Source: Pseudonocardia autotrophica (GTDB lineage: Bacteria; Actinomycetota; Actinomycetes; Mycobacteriales; Pseudonocardiaceae). From it: a DNA stretch of 64,000 nt. The notes under the pieces were generated by a model. That model saw only the letters and a program-made list of their open reading frames with translations, was not told the DNA's origin and ran no database searches. Each line of letters begins with the position of its first letter. Position 1 is the first letter of the stretch. The position numbers and the translations under genes were made by a program. The DNA lies in assembly GCF_003945385.1 (NCBI RefSeq), contig NZ_AP018920.1:7130001-7194000 (forward strand), read 5' to 3'. This document shows, piece by piece, positions 8,174-16,420 of this stretch.

Positions 8174-10012
8174 ATGGGCCACTACAAGAGCAACCTGCGC
8201 GACCTCGAGTTCAACCTCTTCGAGGTCTTCCGGGTGCAGGACCACCTCGGCACCGGGCCGTTCGAGGGGGTCGACCTCGACACCGCCAAGGGCGTGCTGT
8301 CCGAGCTGTCCGCCGTGTGCACCGGCCCGCTCGCCGAGCACTACGCCACGATCGACCGCAACCCGCCGGTCTACGACCCGAAGACCTTCTCCGTCAGCAC
8401 CCCGCAGGAACTCAAGGACGCCTACAAGGTCCTCTGGGACGGCGAGTGGTGGCGCCTCGGCCTGCCGACCGAGCTGGGCGGCTACGGCATCCCGCCGTCC
8501 GTGCAGTGGGCCGCCGCCGAGATGATGCTGGGCTCCAACCCGGCCGTCTTCATGTACATGGCCGGGCCGAACTTCGCCGGGATCGTGCACCGCAACGGCA
8601 CCGACGAGCAGAAGCGCTGGGCCGAGCTCATGATCGACCGGGCCTGGGGCGCCACGATGGTGCTGACCGAGCCGGACGCCGGGTCGGATGTCGGCGCGGG
8701 GCGCGCCAAGGCCATCGCGCAGGACGACGGCACCTGGCACATCGAGGGTGTGAAGCGCTTCATCACCTCGGCCGAGCAGGACTTCACCGAGAACATCATG
8801 CACCTGGTGCTGGCCCGCCCCGAGGGCGCGAAGCCGGGCACCAAGGGCCTGTCGCTGTTCCTGGTGCCGAAGTTCCACTTCGACACCGAGACCGGCGAGC
8901 CCGGTGAGCGCAACGGTGCCTTCGTGACGAACGTCGAGCACAAGATGGGCCTCAAGGCCTCCACCACCTGCGAGCTGACCTTCGGGGCGCACGGCACGCC
9001 CGCGGTCGGCTGGCTGCTGGGCGATGTCCACGACGGCATCGCCCAGATGTTCCAGGTCATCGAGTACGCCCGGATGATGGTCGGCACCAAGGCGATCGGC
9101 ACGCTCTCGGCCGGTTACCTGACCGCGCTGGAGTTCGCCAAGGAGCGGGTGCAGGGCGCCGATCTGACCCGGATGACCGACAAGACCGCGCCGCGGGTGA
9201 CGATCACCCACCACCCCGACGTCCGGCGCAGCCTGATGCTGCAGAAGGCCTACGCCGAGGGCCTGCGCGCCGTCTACACCTACACCTCGACCTTCCAGGA
9301 CCGGATCCGGCTCGGCGACGAGGGCGGCGGGATCAGCACCGAGCTGGCCGAGAAGGTCAACGACCTGCTGCTGCCGATCGTGAAGGGGGTCGGCTCGGAG
9401 CGGGCCACCGAGCAGCTCGTCCAGTCGCTGCAGACCCTCGGCGGCTCGGGCTTCCTGCAGGACTACGCGATCGAGCAGTACATCCGGGACGCCAAGATCG
9501 ACTCGCTGTACGAGGGCACGACCGCGATCCAGTCCCTGGACTTCCTGTTCCGCAAGATCGTGCGGGACAACGGCCAGGCGCTGGCGCACGTCGCCGGCGA
9601 GGTGGCGGCGTTCGTCGACTCCGACGCGGGCAACGGCCGGCTCAAGGAGGAGCGCGAGCTCCTGCGCACCGCACTCACCGACGTCCAGGGGATGCTCGGC
9701 ACGCTGACCGGGCACCTGTACGCCTCCGCCGAGGACGTCACGAACCTGTACAAGGTCGGCCAGCACACGGTGCGGCTGCTGATGGCGGTCGGCGACCTGC
9801 TCGTCGGCTGGCTGCTGCTCCGGCAGGCGACGGTTGCGCTGGAGGCGCTGGGCCGCGACGGGGCCCCGGCCAAGGACCGGGCGTTCTACGAGGGCAAGGT
9901 CGGCGTCGCATCGTTCTTCGCCAAGACCGTGCTTCCCCGCCTGACCTCGGAGAAGGCGATCATCGACAACGCGGACAACGCGCTGATGGAGCTGGACGAG
10001 GCCGCGTTCTGA
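8174..10012 (+). CDS. fadE5: FadE5-type acyl-CoA dehydrogenase
   Basis: A 612-residue protein that follows mycobacterial FadE5 (611 residues) almost throughout: N-terminus [18 protein letters not shown], the FAD/substrate loop [25 protein letters not shown], and the C-terminal active-site region [12 protein letters not shown], whose Glu is the catalytic base in this subfamily. It also ends in the family's [11 protein letters not shown]. The enzyme introduces the trans-2 double bond into medium- to long-chain acyl-CoAs in beta-oxidation. It has an extra C-terminal helical domain, which explains the length. The ribosome site AAGGA is only 3 nt from the ATG. It is monocistronic: twin operators in front, a strong terminator behind. 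Confidence 0.95.
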   Translation: MGHYKSNLRDLEFNLFEVFRVQDHLGTGPFEGVDLDTAKGVLSELSAVCTGPLAEHYATIDRNPPVYDPKTFSVSTPQELKDAYKVLWDGEWWRLGLPTELGGYGIPPSVQWAAAEMMLGSNPAVFMYMAGPNFAGIVHRNGTDEQKRWAELMIDRAWGATMVLTEPDAGSDVGAGRAKAIAQDDGTWHIEGVKRFITSAEQDFTENIMHLVLARPEGAKPGTKGLSLFLVPKFHFDTETGEPGERNGAFVTNVEHKMGLKASTTCELTFGAHGTPAVGWLLGDVHDGIAQMFQVIEYARMMVGTKAIGTLSAGYLTALEFAKERVQGADLTRMTDKTAPRVTITHHPDVRRSLMLQKAYAEGLRAVYTYTSTFQDRIRLGDEGGGISTELAEKVNDLLLPIVKGVGSERATEQLVQSLQTLGGSGFLQDYAIEQYIRDAKIDSLYEGTTAIQSLDFLFRKIVRDNGQALAHVAGEVAAFVDSDAGNGRLKEERELLRTALTDVQGMLGTLTGHLYASAEDVTNLYKVGQHTVRLLMAVGDLLVGWLLLRQATVALEALGRDGAPAKDRAFYEGKVGVASFFAKTVLPRLTSEKAIIDNADNALMELDEAAF

Positions 10013-10026
10013 TCCGGTCCCGCCGA

Positions 10027-10069
10027 TGAGAGGGCCCCGGGCGCGGACTCCCCGCCCGGGGCCCTCTCA
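10027..10069. terminator. 17-bp perfect hairpin between fadE5 and the CBS gene
   Basis: TGAGAGGGCCCCGGGCG pairs fully with CGCCCGGGGCCCTCTCA around a 9-nt loop. It lies 14 bp after the fadE5 stop and 14 bp before the convergent CBS gene's stop, so it can terminate both. Confidence 0.85.
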
Positions 10070-10082
10070 CGTTCGGCCTGCG

Positions 10083-10508
10083 CTACTGGGCGATGTAGCT
10101 CTCCAGCTGCTCACGCTCCTGTTCGAGCATGTCGATCCGGGCCTTGACCAGGTCGCCGATCGAGACGATGCCGATCAGCTCTCCGTCGACGACCACCGGG
10201 AGGTGCCGGATCCGGCGATCGGTCATGATCCGGCCGAGTTCGCCGACGCCGTCGTCCGGTGAGCAGGTCACCACGTCCGCCGTCATCACCTCGGACACCC
10301 GGGCGTCGAGCGACTCGTTGCCTTGCTGATGCAGCCGGCGGACGATGTCGCGCTCCGACACGATCCCCACCAGCCGTCCGGCGTCCACCACGGGCAGGGC
10401 ACCGAGGTTCACCTCGGCGATGAAGCGCACGACCTCCGTCACCGGAGAGTCCGGCGCCACAGTGGTCACCGCGCTGCCCTTGCCCTTGAGAATGTCCCCG
10501 ATTCGCAT
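10083..10508 (-). CDS. tandem CBS-domain protein
   Basis: A 141-residue protein made of two CBS domains (about residues 8-60 and 72-127) with the repeated signature of a small hydrophobic core, G-I-V-S, then a D (VGIVSERDIVRRL; IGIVSIGDLVKAR). CBS pairs bind adenine nucleotides (AMP, ATP or SAM) and usually act as energy sensors or partners for other proteins. There is no fused effector domain. A short charged helix ends the protein. It has its own TGACGA/TACCCT promoter about 40-70 bp upstream. Stand-alone CBS proteins of this length are common in Actinobacteria; the partner is unknown. Confidence 0.92.
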   Translation of the reverse strand: MRIGDILKGKGSAVTTVAPDSPVTEVVRFIAEVNLGALPVVDAGRLVGIVSERDIVRRLHQQGNESLDARVSEVMTADVVTCSPDDGVGELGRIMTDRRIRHLPVVVDGELIGIVSIGDLVKARIDMLEQEREQLESYIAQ

Positions 10509-10550
10509 CCGGTAACCCCGATCCCTCGCTCCGACGTCGGCCGAGGGACC

Positions 10551-10579
10551 AGGGTACGAACGTGACGCACCTCTCGTCA
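10551..10579 (-). promoter_or_regulatory. promoter of the CBS-domain gene
   Basis: Minus-strand -35 TGACGA (10574-10579) and -10 TACCCT (10551-10556) with a 17-bp spacer, giving a 5' leader of about 35 nt before the ATG at 10508. Confidence 0.5.
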
Positions 10580-10604
10580 GCTCCAGAGCGGACGGATCAC
10601 CGGA

Positions 10605-13343
10605 TCAGCCGCCGCAGCGCACGATCGGTTGAGGGTTGTACCGCACCGTCCGCGTCTCCGTCTGCGTCTCGCCCGTCTGCACGTTGCGCATCGTCCGGGT
10701 GTCGGTGGCGGTGAAGCCCGGCGCACCGTTGCTCGGGCTGCACGCCTCGCCCGCCGGGATGTCCACGACCTGCGGCTCCGTCGGGTTGGTCCGCGGCCCG
10801 GTCGCCGACCCGACCTCCCACATCTTCTGGCCGAGGAAGGTCACCGTGACGTTGCTGGGCGTCCAGTTCGCCCTGATCAACACGGCGGTCGGCCCGTCGT
10901 TGCGGAACTTGACGTCGATCAGGTTGTTGAACACCGTCGCCTCACGGGCCACCGGGTAACGGCTGATGTAGTAGCTGTGCTCCTTGTGCTCGACGTCGGT
11001 CATCCCGGCGAAGTACGACGCGTTGTACAGCGTCGTGGCGAGCTGGGAGACACCGCCGCCGACACCGCGCGCCGGGTGACCGTCCTCGATGACGCCCGCC
11101 TCGACGTAGCCGTTGGCCTCGTTGCGCGGCAGGGTGACCGAGTTGAGGCTGAACGTCTCGCCGGGCGCGACGATCTGGCCGTCCACCGCCTCGGCGGCAC
11201 GCCGGATGTTCTGTCCCGAGTCGGCGGCGAAACCACCGGTGGTGAAGGTGCTGATCTCGACCGCGTTGCCCAGGGACTCCAGGTCCGCGGTGGTGATCTC
11301 GGCGGGCTGCTCCGCGTACACCGCGGGCACCTCGCGCGGGCCCTCGCCGGTGAGGACCGGGAGGACGTTCGCGAACGTCGCCTCGTAGTCGACCCCGCGG
11401 CCGTCCTCCGAGGGGATCACCCGCGGCGGGGTGGCCGCGAAGTCCAGCTCGGCGTCGACGCCCGGGCGCTCGGTGTCGGCCAGCTGCGGGGCGGCCGTGT
11501 CCTCCAGCGTCTTGGTCGCGATCTCCGGCTTCAGCTTCGCGGTCCCCTCCGGGTCCGCGGTGAAGCTCAGCGACTTGGCGATCTCCTCCGGCGGGATGGT
11601 CGCGTTCGCGCCCTCGCCGGTGACGGTGAGCGGACCGGAGACCGCCGGGCGGGCGACCTCGTCGATCGCCTGCTGCACGTCGGCCTGGGTGGTGGCGGGC
11701 TGCTCGATGATCAGCGGCAGCTCCACCGGCCGGCCGTCCGCCCAGCGCTGCTCGACGACCCCGACGGCCGCGTCGACGTCCAGCTCCTGGCCGGGCTCGG
11801 GCTCCACCGGCCGCGGCTCCAGGCCCTCGAAGGTGACCGAGCCTTCCTTCGGCTCCTTCATCACCAGCGGCGCCATCTGCTCCAGCGCGGTGCGGACGGC
11901 CCGGTCGTCGGTGGAGTTGACGACCGGCACGTCCCGGTTGCCGAAGAACGACGAGATGCGGGTGATCGGGTTGAGCGGCTGCTCGCCGGCCTCGTCGAGG
12001 GTGCGGTCGTAGTCCACCCGCAGCCCCGCGGCTCGCGGGTCGATCTCGCTCTGGATCTCACCGGCCTGCACCGGCACCGGGGCCGTCGAGCGGGGCTCGA
12101 TCGCAGCCTGCAGCTTCTCGGTCGCGGCCGCGCGGGACATGCCACCGATCTCCTGGCCGGCGACGACGACCCCGCGCGGGACGCTGCCCGAGGACAGCGC
12201 GAGATCACCGACGTATCCGAGTGCCAGCACACCGAGTGCGGCGGCCGCGATGATCAGCGCTTTCGGACGCTTGCGGCCGGACCGGCCCGCATCGTCGCCG
12301 TCACCGGTACCGCCGGAACCGGAGCCGGGACCGCCCGGGCCACCGGGCCCGCCGGGCCCACCCGGGCCGGTCGCCGCGGTGCCGCCGCCGAGTGCAGCCG
12401 TGCCGCCGCCGAGTGCAGCCGCACCGCCGGTCCGGATCCGTTCGGTCTGCGCACCCGAGCCGCCGGCGTCGGCCTGCGCGGACGCCGGGGTCACCCGGGG
12501 CATCACGTGGGTCTGCTGCTCGCTCACCGGTGCGACCCGGACGGTGTCCTGGTCGGTGCCGGCCGGGGCCGCCGGGTGCTGGACGGTCGGGGCATCCGCG
12601 GCCTTCGGGGTGGGAGCGGGGACGGTCGGGGAGCCCGGCTGTGCGGAACCTGCGGGCTCGGCGGGGCCGGGACCCGGCTCGGCGCCCTGCTGGGCGGCCG
12701 CTCCGCCGACTCCGGCTGCTGCTGCTCCGGCTCCGGCAGCTCCGGCGGCCGGGCCGGGGCGCGGCGCGCCGTCGGGCCGGGCGCCGGTCACCGGCTGGGC
12801 GGCGGAACCCGCCTGGGGCCCGTTGCCCCCCTGGGAGCCGTTGCCCGGCTGAGCGCCGCTACCCGGCTGGGGGCCGTTGCCCGGCTGAGCGCCGCCGGTC
12901 TGCGGCGGGGCGGTACCCGGGCGCGGAGCGGACGGGGTGGCGGCCGGTCCCGGGGCGGTCGCCCCGTCGGTGCCCGTACCCGTCTGATCCGGCCCGGCGG
13001 CCGGGGTACCGGCCTGCGGGTGGGCTGCGGCGGCCTGGCCGGCGACCGCCCTGGCCGCCGGGGAATCCGCGGGCGCCTGCTCGACGGCCTCGGCGGGATC
13101 GACGGGGCGCGGCCCCGGCGAGGGACGCCCGGCTGCGGGCGGCGCGGTCGGTGCGGCTCCGTCGGCCTGCGGTGCGGGGACGGGGCGGGGGGACGGGCGG
13201 CGGGCCGGCATCACCGGCCGACCGGACGACTCCGTGGTCTCAGGACCCCCACCGGCCTCGTCACCGTCTCCCGTCGCCGGATCCGGTGCGGATGTCACCG
13301 GCTGCTCGGTGTCCTCGCCGGACGGGGACTGACGCTCGGGCAT
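10605..13343 (-). CDS. VanW-family cell-envelope protein with long low-complexity N-terminus
   Basis: A 912-residue protein. Residues 1-355 are Pro/Gly/Ala/Gln-rich with imperfect repeats (PGNG/PGSG/PGG units), probably an extended cytoplasmic tail. One membrane anchor follows (about 362-385, ALIIAAAALGVLALGYVG). The extracytoplasmic part holds a YoaR-like/PG_binding_4 region (VAGQEIGGMSRAAATEKL) and, near residues 690-860, the VanW domain (AEAVDGQIVAPGETFSLN, later GGGVSQLATTLYNA). VanW proteins accompany glycopeptide-resistance loci, but in Actinobacteria they are common wall-associated proteins with unknown biochemistry. The ATG follows AAGGAAG at a good distance. The gene is apparently monocistronic. 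Confidence 0.9.
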   Translation of the reverse strand: MPERQSPSGEDTEQPVTSAPDPATGDGDEAGGGPETTESSGRPVMPARRPSPRPVPAPQADGAAPTAPPAAGRPSPGPRPVDPAEAVEQAPADSPAARAVAGQAAAAHPQAGTPAAGPDQTGTGTDGATAPGPAATPSAPRPGTAPPQTGGAQPGNGPQPGSGAQPGNGSQGGNGPQAGSAAQPVTGARPDGAPRPGPAAGAAGAGAAAAGVGGAAAQQGAEPGPGPAEPAGSAQPGSPTVPAPTPKAADAPTVQHPAAPAGTDQDTVRVAPVSEQQTHVMPRVTPASAQADAGGSGAQTERIRTGGAAALGGGTAALGGGTAATGPGGPGGPGGPGGPGSGSGGTGDGDDAGRSGRKRPKALIIAAAALGVLALGYVGDLALSSGSVPRGVVVAGQEIGGMSRAAATEKLQAAIEPRSTAPVPVQAGEIQSEIDPRAAGLRVDYDRTLDEAGEQPLNPITRISSFFGNRDVPVVNSTDDRAVRTALEQMAPLVMKEPKEGSVTFEGLEPRPVEPEPGQELDVDAAVGVVEQRWADGRPVELPLIIEQPATTQADVQQAIDEVARPAVSGPLTVTGEGANATIPPEEIAKSLSFTADPEGTAKLKPEIATKTLEDTAAPQLADTERPGVDAELDFAATPPRVIPSEDGRGVDYEATFANVLPVLTGEGPREVPAVYAEQPAEITTADLESLGNAVEISTFTTGGFAADSGQNIRRAAEAVDGQIVAPGETFSLNSVTLPRNEANGYVEAGVIEDGHPARGVGGGVSQLATTLYNASYFAGMTDVEHKEHSYYISRYPVAREATVFNNLIDVKFRNDGPTAVLIRANWTPSNVTVTFLGQKMWEVGSATGPRTNPTEPQVVDIPAGEACSPSNGAPGFTATDTRTMRNVQTGETQTETRTVRYNPQPIVRCGG

Positions 13344-13416
13344 GACGTCGGACTTCCTTTCCGCACTGCCGTGGTTCCTGCCGGTTCCGCGCCGCGCAGG
13401 GCCGGCGGAACCAGGG

Positions 13417-13737
13417 TCAGAGGTAGAGACCGGTCCCGTACTGGGCAGCCTCGCTGGCCACCGCGTGCAGGTCCCGCTCGCGCATCACCAGATGGGCGAC
13501 CCCACCGATCTCGACCTCGTACTGGTCGTCGGTGGCGAGAAGGACACGATCGCCGGCTTTCACCGTGCGGACGTGCTGCCCCACCCCGACCACCTCTCCC
13601 CAGACCAGACGCTTGGCGACCTGCGCGGTTGCCGGGATCACGATTCCGGCCGAGCTCCGTCGCTCACCGGCACCCTCGATCGCCTTGATCATGACGCGGT
13701 CATGAAGCATCTGGATCTCGAGTTTGGGCTCGGCCAC
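13417..13737 (-). CDS. GroES-like co-chaperonin family protein
   Basis: A 106-residue protein with a Cpn10 fold signature: MLHDRVMIKAIEG near residue 10, then SSAGIVIPATAQ (the mobile-loop position), WGEVVGVGQHVRTVKAGDRVLL and a C-terminal TGLYL. True GroES closes the GroEL cage; this is a shorter-loop actinobacterial variant that lacks the usual IVLPDTAKEKP loop sequence and is not next to groEL, so it may be a paralogue with another partner. The GTG start lies 7 nt after a TAGCAT -10 box with no ribosome site, suggesting a leaderless mRNA. It shares its strand with the AAA ATPase gene upstream but a hairpin separates them. Confidence 0.82.
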   Translation of the reverse strand: MAEPKLEIQMLHDRVMIKAIEGAGERRSSAGIVIPATAQVAKRLVWGEVVGVGQHVRTVKAGDRVLLATDDQYEVEIGGVAHLVMRERDLHAVASEAAQYGTGLYL

Positions 13738-13744
13738 CCGCAAG

Positions 13745-13750
13745 ATGCTA
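13745..13750 (-). promoter_or_regulatory. -10 box of the GroES-like gene
   Basis: TAGCAT on the minus strand ends 7 nt before the GTG at 13737, matching the leaderless TANNNT pattern seen repeatedly in this window. Confidence 0.45.
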
Positions 13751-13813
13751 CGGCCCCGCTGGGGCGCCCCCGGCAGCGCCCGGGAGGAGCGGGGGAGGCC
13801 TCGGACGTGGAAC

Positions 13814-13858
13814 GCCCCGCGGTGCGACCGAGTCGGGGGTCCGGTTGCACCGCGGGGC
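13814..13858 (-). terminator. hairpin downstream of the AAA ATPase gene
   Basis: GCCCCGCGGTGC (13814-13825) pairs with GCACCGCGGGGC (13847-13858), a perfect 12-bp stem about 70 bp after the AAA ATPase stop and upstream of the GroES-like promoter. Confidence 0.6.
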
Positions 13859-13929
13859 TCACCAGGGACGTCGTCGCACGTCGACGACGCGTTACACCGC
13901 AAGTTCTTTTCACTCGAACGGGCGAGTGC

Positions 13930-15120
13930 TCATGTGTTCGCGAGCAGGTATCGCCCGAAGTGCGGGACGGTGAAGGCGATCTGGCCCCGCTGCGCCGAGT
14001 AGACCAGGCCCTTCTTCATCAGGCTGTCCCTGGCCGGCGACAGCGACGACGCCCGCCGCTCCAGGTGCTTCGCCACCCCCGCCGTCTCGACCGGCAGGTC
14101 CTCGCCGTCGGTCAGCTCGGCCATCGCACGCAGGTATTCCCGCTCCGCGGGGGTGGCACGCTCGAACCGGGACCCGAAGAAGCCCACCGCCAGCTCGGCC
14201 TCCGCCTCGGGGGCGGCCATCTCGACGTCGCGCACCCCGATCGGACTGGTGGGCGCGGCGTCCCAGGCCGCCTTGCCGTAGGCCTGGACGAAGTACGGGT
14301 AGCCGCCGGAGCGCCGGTACAGGTCGTCGAGCGCCTCCCCGTCGAACATCGCGTCCTCCCGCTCCGCGGGTGCGAGCAACGCGAAGTCGGCGTCGGCGCG
14401 GTCCAGCCGGTCGATCCGCGAGTACTTGAACAACCGCTCCGAGTAGGACTTCGACGCCGACAGCACCGCGGGCAGGTGCGGCAGCCCGGCCCCGACGACG
14501 ACCAGTGGCACCCGGGACTGGGACAGCTCGTGGCAGGCCGCGCAGAGGGCGGACACGTCCTCGGCCCGCAGGTCCTGCATCTCGTCGATGAGCAGGGCGA
14601 TGCCCGAGCCGACGTCCTGCGCGAGCTCGGCGACCTCGGTGAACAGCTCGACGAGGTCGATCTCGATGTCACCGGAGTCGGCCCGGCCGTTGCGGACCGG
14701 GACGTCGATGCCCGGCTGCCAGCGGTCGCGCAGCTTGGTGCCCTCCGGCGAGGACCGCAGCGCGAACGCTTTCAGTACGCCGAGTACCTCGTCGATCCGC
14801 TCCGGGGCCCGGTGCCGGACGGCGAGATCACGGATGGCGCGGTGCAGCGCCGCCGACAGCGGACGGCGCAGGTCGGCCTCCGGCCGTGCCTCGATCTTCC
14901 CGGCGCCCCAGCCGGCGTGCATCGCCATCGAGCGCAACTCGCCGAGCAGCACCGTCTTGCCGACCCCGCGCAGACCGGTGAGCACCAGGCTGCGCTCCGG
15001 CCGGCCGCGCGCCACCCGCTCCAGGACGATCTCGAAGGCGTCGACCTCACGGTCCCGGCCGGCCAGTTCGGGCGGGCGCTGCCCGGCGCCGGGGGCGAAC
15101 GGGTTGCGCACCGGGTCCAT
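13930..15120 (-). CDS. AAA/ORC-type ATPase of unknown role
   Basis: A 396-residue protein. Walker A GLRGVGKT is at residues 49-56 and Walker B IALLIDEMQDL at about 172-183, in a single-ATPase arrangement resembling archaeal/ORC-Cdc6-like and MNS-clade STAND ATPases (PF13191/PF01637 type). The C-terminal 130 residues look like a winged-helix region (VAKHLERRASSLSPARDSLMKKGLVYSAQRGQIAF, split over two helices and a wing). Homologues are widespread in Actinobacteria without an assigned function; the winged helix would allow DNA binding. It begins with ATG at 15120 behind a weak ribosome site. Upstream is a 470-bp gene-poor region with two dyads. Confidence 0.78.
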   Translation of the reverse strand: MDPVRNPFAPGAGQRPPELAGRDREVDAFEIVLERVARGRPERSLVLTGLRGVGKTVLLGELRSMAMHAGWGAGKIEARPEADLRRPLSAALHRAIRDLAVRHRAPERIDEVLGVLKAFALRSSPEGTKLRDRWQPGIDVPVRNGRADSGDIEIDLVELFTEVAELAQDVGSGIALLIDEMQDLRAEDVSALCAACHELSQSRVPLVVVGAGLPHLPAVLSASKSYSERLFKYSRIDRLDRADADFALLAPAEREDAMFDGEALDDLYRRSGGYPYFVQAYGKAAWDAAPTSPIGVRDVEMAAPEAEAELAVGFFGSRFERATPAEREYLRAMAELTDGEDLPVETAGVAKHLERRASSLSPARDSLMKKGLVYSAQRGQIAFTVPHFGRYLLANT

Positions 15121-15383
15121 GATCCGACGGTATCCGCCGATCTTCCGGATTTCGTATACGGCGATAGCGAGCGCCCGGCGTGTCGGTCGCCATCACCCGC
15201 ACGGCCCAGCGGGAGCACGGTGACCGGATTTCTCGCCGCCACCGTGCGCCACCCCGCCCCACGACTCCCGCCGGGGGCCGTGCTTCGACGCCGATTTCCC
15301 CGCCACCTGCGGCCCCGCTCCGTACCGATGGGCCGGAAACGGCCCGGACGCCGCCGAACACGCCCCGACAAGACATCACGGAG

Positions 15384-15409
15384 AGTGATAACGCCTCCGC
15401 GTCATCACT
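15384..15409. promoter_or_regulatory. inverted repeat AGTGATAACGC...GCGTCATCACT
   Basis: Arms of 11 bp with one mismatch around a 4-bp centre (CTCC). It could be an operator or an RNA hairpin; it lies between the AAA ATPase start and the small gene. Confidence 0.45.
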
Positions 15410-15430
15410 GTTCCGGCGTCGCTCGGTCGA

Positions 15431-15455
15431 CGTCTCACCGACCGTCAGTGAGACG
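15431..15455. promoter_or_regulatory. inverted repeat CGTCTCAC...GTGAGACG
   Basis: Perfect 8-bp arms with a 9-bp centre, 22 bp after the preceding dyad. Together they form a compact candidate control element. Confidence 0.4.
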
Positions 15456-15590
15456 CAAGGACCCGAATAACACCGTTGTAGTCACGATCCGGTGGCCTCC
15501 GTCGGTCGACCTTCCGGAACCGGCCTCGACCAGCGAATATGACTACAGAACAGCATGTCGCACCCGTTCCCTCCCCTGGAAGGAAGCGCC

Positions 15591-15725
15591 GTGACCCCAC
15601 GTCGTGGACGGCATCGCGCCGCCGAGACGCATCACTCGACGCTGCGGATGCGCCCGAACACACAGCGTCGTCGCCGGCTCGAGAGCCTGCGCATCCTCCT
15701 GGTCGGCACCCGACCCGGCTGGTGA
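15591..15725 (+). CDS. 44-residue Arg/His-rich small protein
   Basis: A GTG-initiated frame of 44 codons ending in TGA, with the strong ribosome site GGAAGGAAG ending 4 nt before the start and a 10-bp hairpin beginning 4 nt after the stop. The product starts VTPRRGRHRAAE, has RRRRLESLRILLVG in its second half and ends TRPGW. It is strongly basic, with a short hydrophobic ILLVG stretch. Third-position GC is about 77%, lower than neighbours, as often in very short genes. I do not recognise a family. It could be a leader peptide, a ribosome- or nucleic-acid-associated small protein, or a chance frame; the flanking signals make a real gene more likely than not. Confidence 0.5.
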   Translation: MTPRRGRHRAAETHHSTLRMRPNTQRRRRLESLRILLVGTRPGW

Positions 15726-15729
15726 GACC

Positions 15730-15757
15730 GGCGGGGGTGCGCGCCGTCACCCCCGCC
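15730..15757 (+). terminator. hairpin directly after the small gene
   Basis: GGCGGGGGTG pairs perfectly with CACCCCCGCC around an 8-nt loop, starting 4 nt after the small gene's stop. Confidence 0.65.
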
Positions 15758-15821
15758 ACCCCGCTCGGTCGTGCTGACCTCAGTCAATTGCACCGGCCCC
15801 GCTCGGTCGCGCCGGCGCCGG

Positions 15822-16352
15822 TCAGTCGCGCCGGCTCCGGTCGTCGTCGACGATCTCGCCCTCGACCACCGGCCCGCCACCACCGGCCGCGGGCCCGGTG
15901 ATCAACGGATAGCCGGTGGCCCGGTCGGGCCCGGGCCCCGGCTCGGTCACCGTCTCGCCGTCGACCACGGTGGCGCCGTAGCGGATCCGCGCGGTGCGCA
16001 GACCCGGCGCCGCGCGCTCCGCCGCGCTGACCATCCGCCGCCGCGCGAGCGCACGGGTCGGCGGGAAGACCAGCGCCAGCCCGAGCAGGTCGGTGATCAG
16101 GCCGGGCAGGAACAGCAGCACGCCGCCGATCGCGATCAGCAGGCTGTCGGTGGCCTCCTCGTGCGCGAGCTTCCCCCGCTGCACCGCGGCACCCAGCGCC
16201 CGCGCGGCGCGGACCCCCTCGCGGCGGGCGAGCAACAGGCCCAGCACGGAGCCGGCGAGCAGCACCAGGATGGTCCAGCCCGCACCGATCCAGGACGCCA
16301 GCGCGACGATCGCCAGCACCTCGAGCACGATGTAGAGCAGCACGAACGGCAT
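15822..16352 (-). CDS. FxsA-family membrane protein
   Basis: A 176-residue protein with the FxsA pattern: N-terminal helix FVLLYIVLEVLAIVALASWI, a second helix GWTILVLLAGSVLGLLLARREG, an amphipathic stretch, and a third helix GVLLFLPGLITDLLGLALVFPP. FxsA of E. coli modulates exclusion of phage T7 by plasmid F; in Actinobacteria its function is unknown. The C-terminal 60 residues are acidic and Gly/Pro-rich (VVEGEIVDDD). The ATG at 16352 has only a weak ribosome site. It is 68 bp downstream of the E2 gene on the same strand and could be co-transcribed with bkdABC. Confidence 0.85.
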   Translation of the reverse strand: MPFVLLYIVLEVLAIVALASWIGAGWTILVLLAGSVLGLLLARREGVRAARALGAAVQRGKLAHEEATDSLLIAIGGVLLFLPGLITDLLGLALVFPPTRALARRRMVSAAERAAPGLRTARIRYGATVVDGETVTEPGPGPDRATGYPLITGPAAGGGGPVVEGEIVDDDRSRRD

Positions 16353-16420
16353 GTCCCGACAACGCGCGACGGCGCCGTTCTGCTCCCGATCCGTCCGAAT
16401 TCGCCCCGATCGGCCGCGGG

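Larger units (their letters stand above)
15121..15590. other. intergenic region with two inverted repeats
   Basis: No convincing protein-coding gene: open frames here lack ribosome sites and typical codon bias. The stretch separates the leftward AAA ATPase from the rightward 44-codon gene. It contains two dyads (15384-15409 and 15431-15455), the small palindrome TTCCGGAA near 15512, and a weak -10-like TATGAC at 15538-15543. Confidence 0.6.

Noticed and set aside
10629..13688. Very long open frame antisense to the VanW gene (about 1000 codons)
   Set aside because: No ribosome site, Arg/Gly-rich shadow composition; produced by GC-rich third positions of the real gene.
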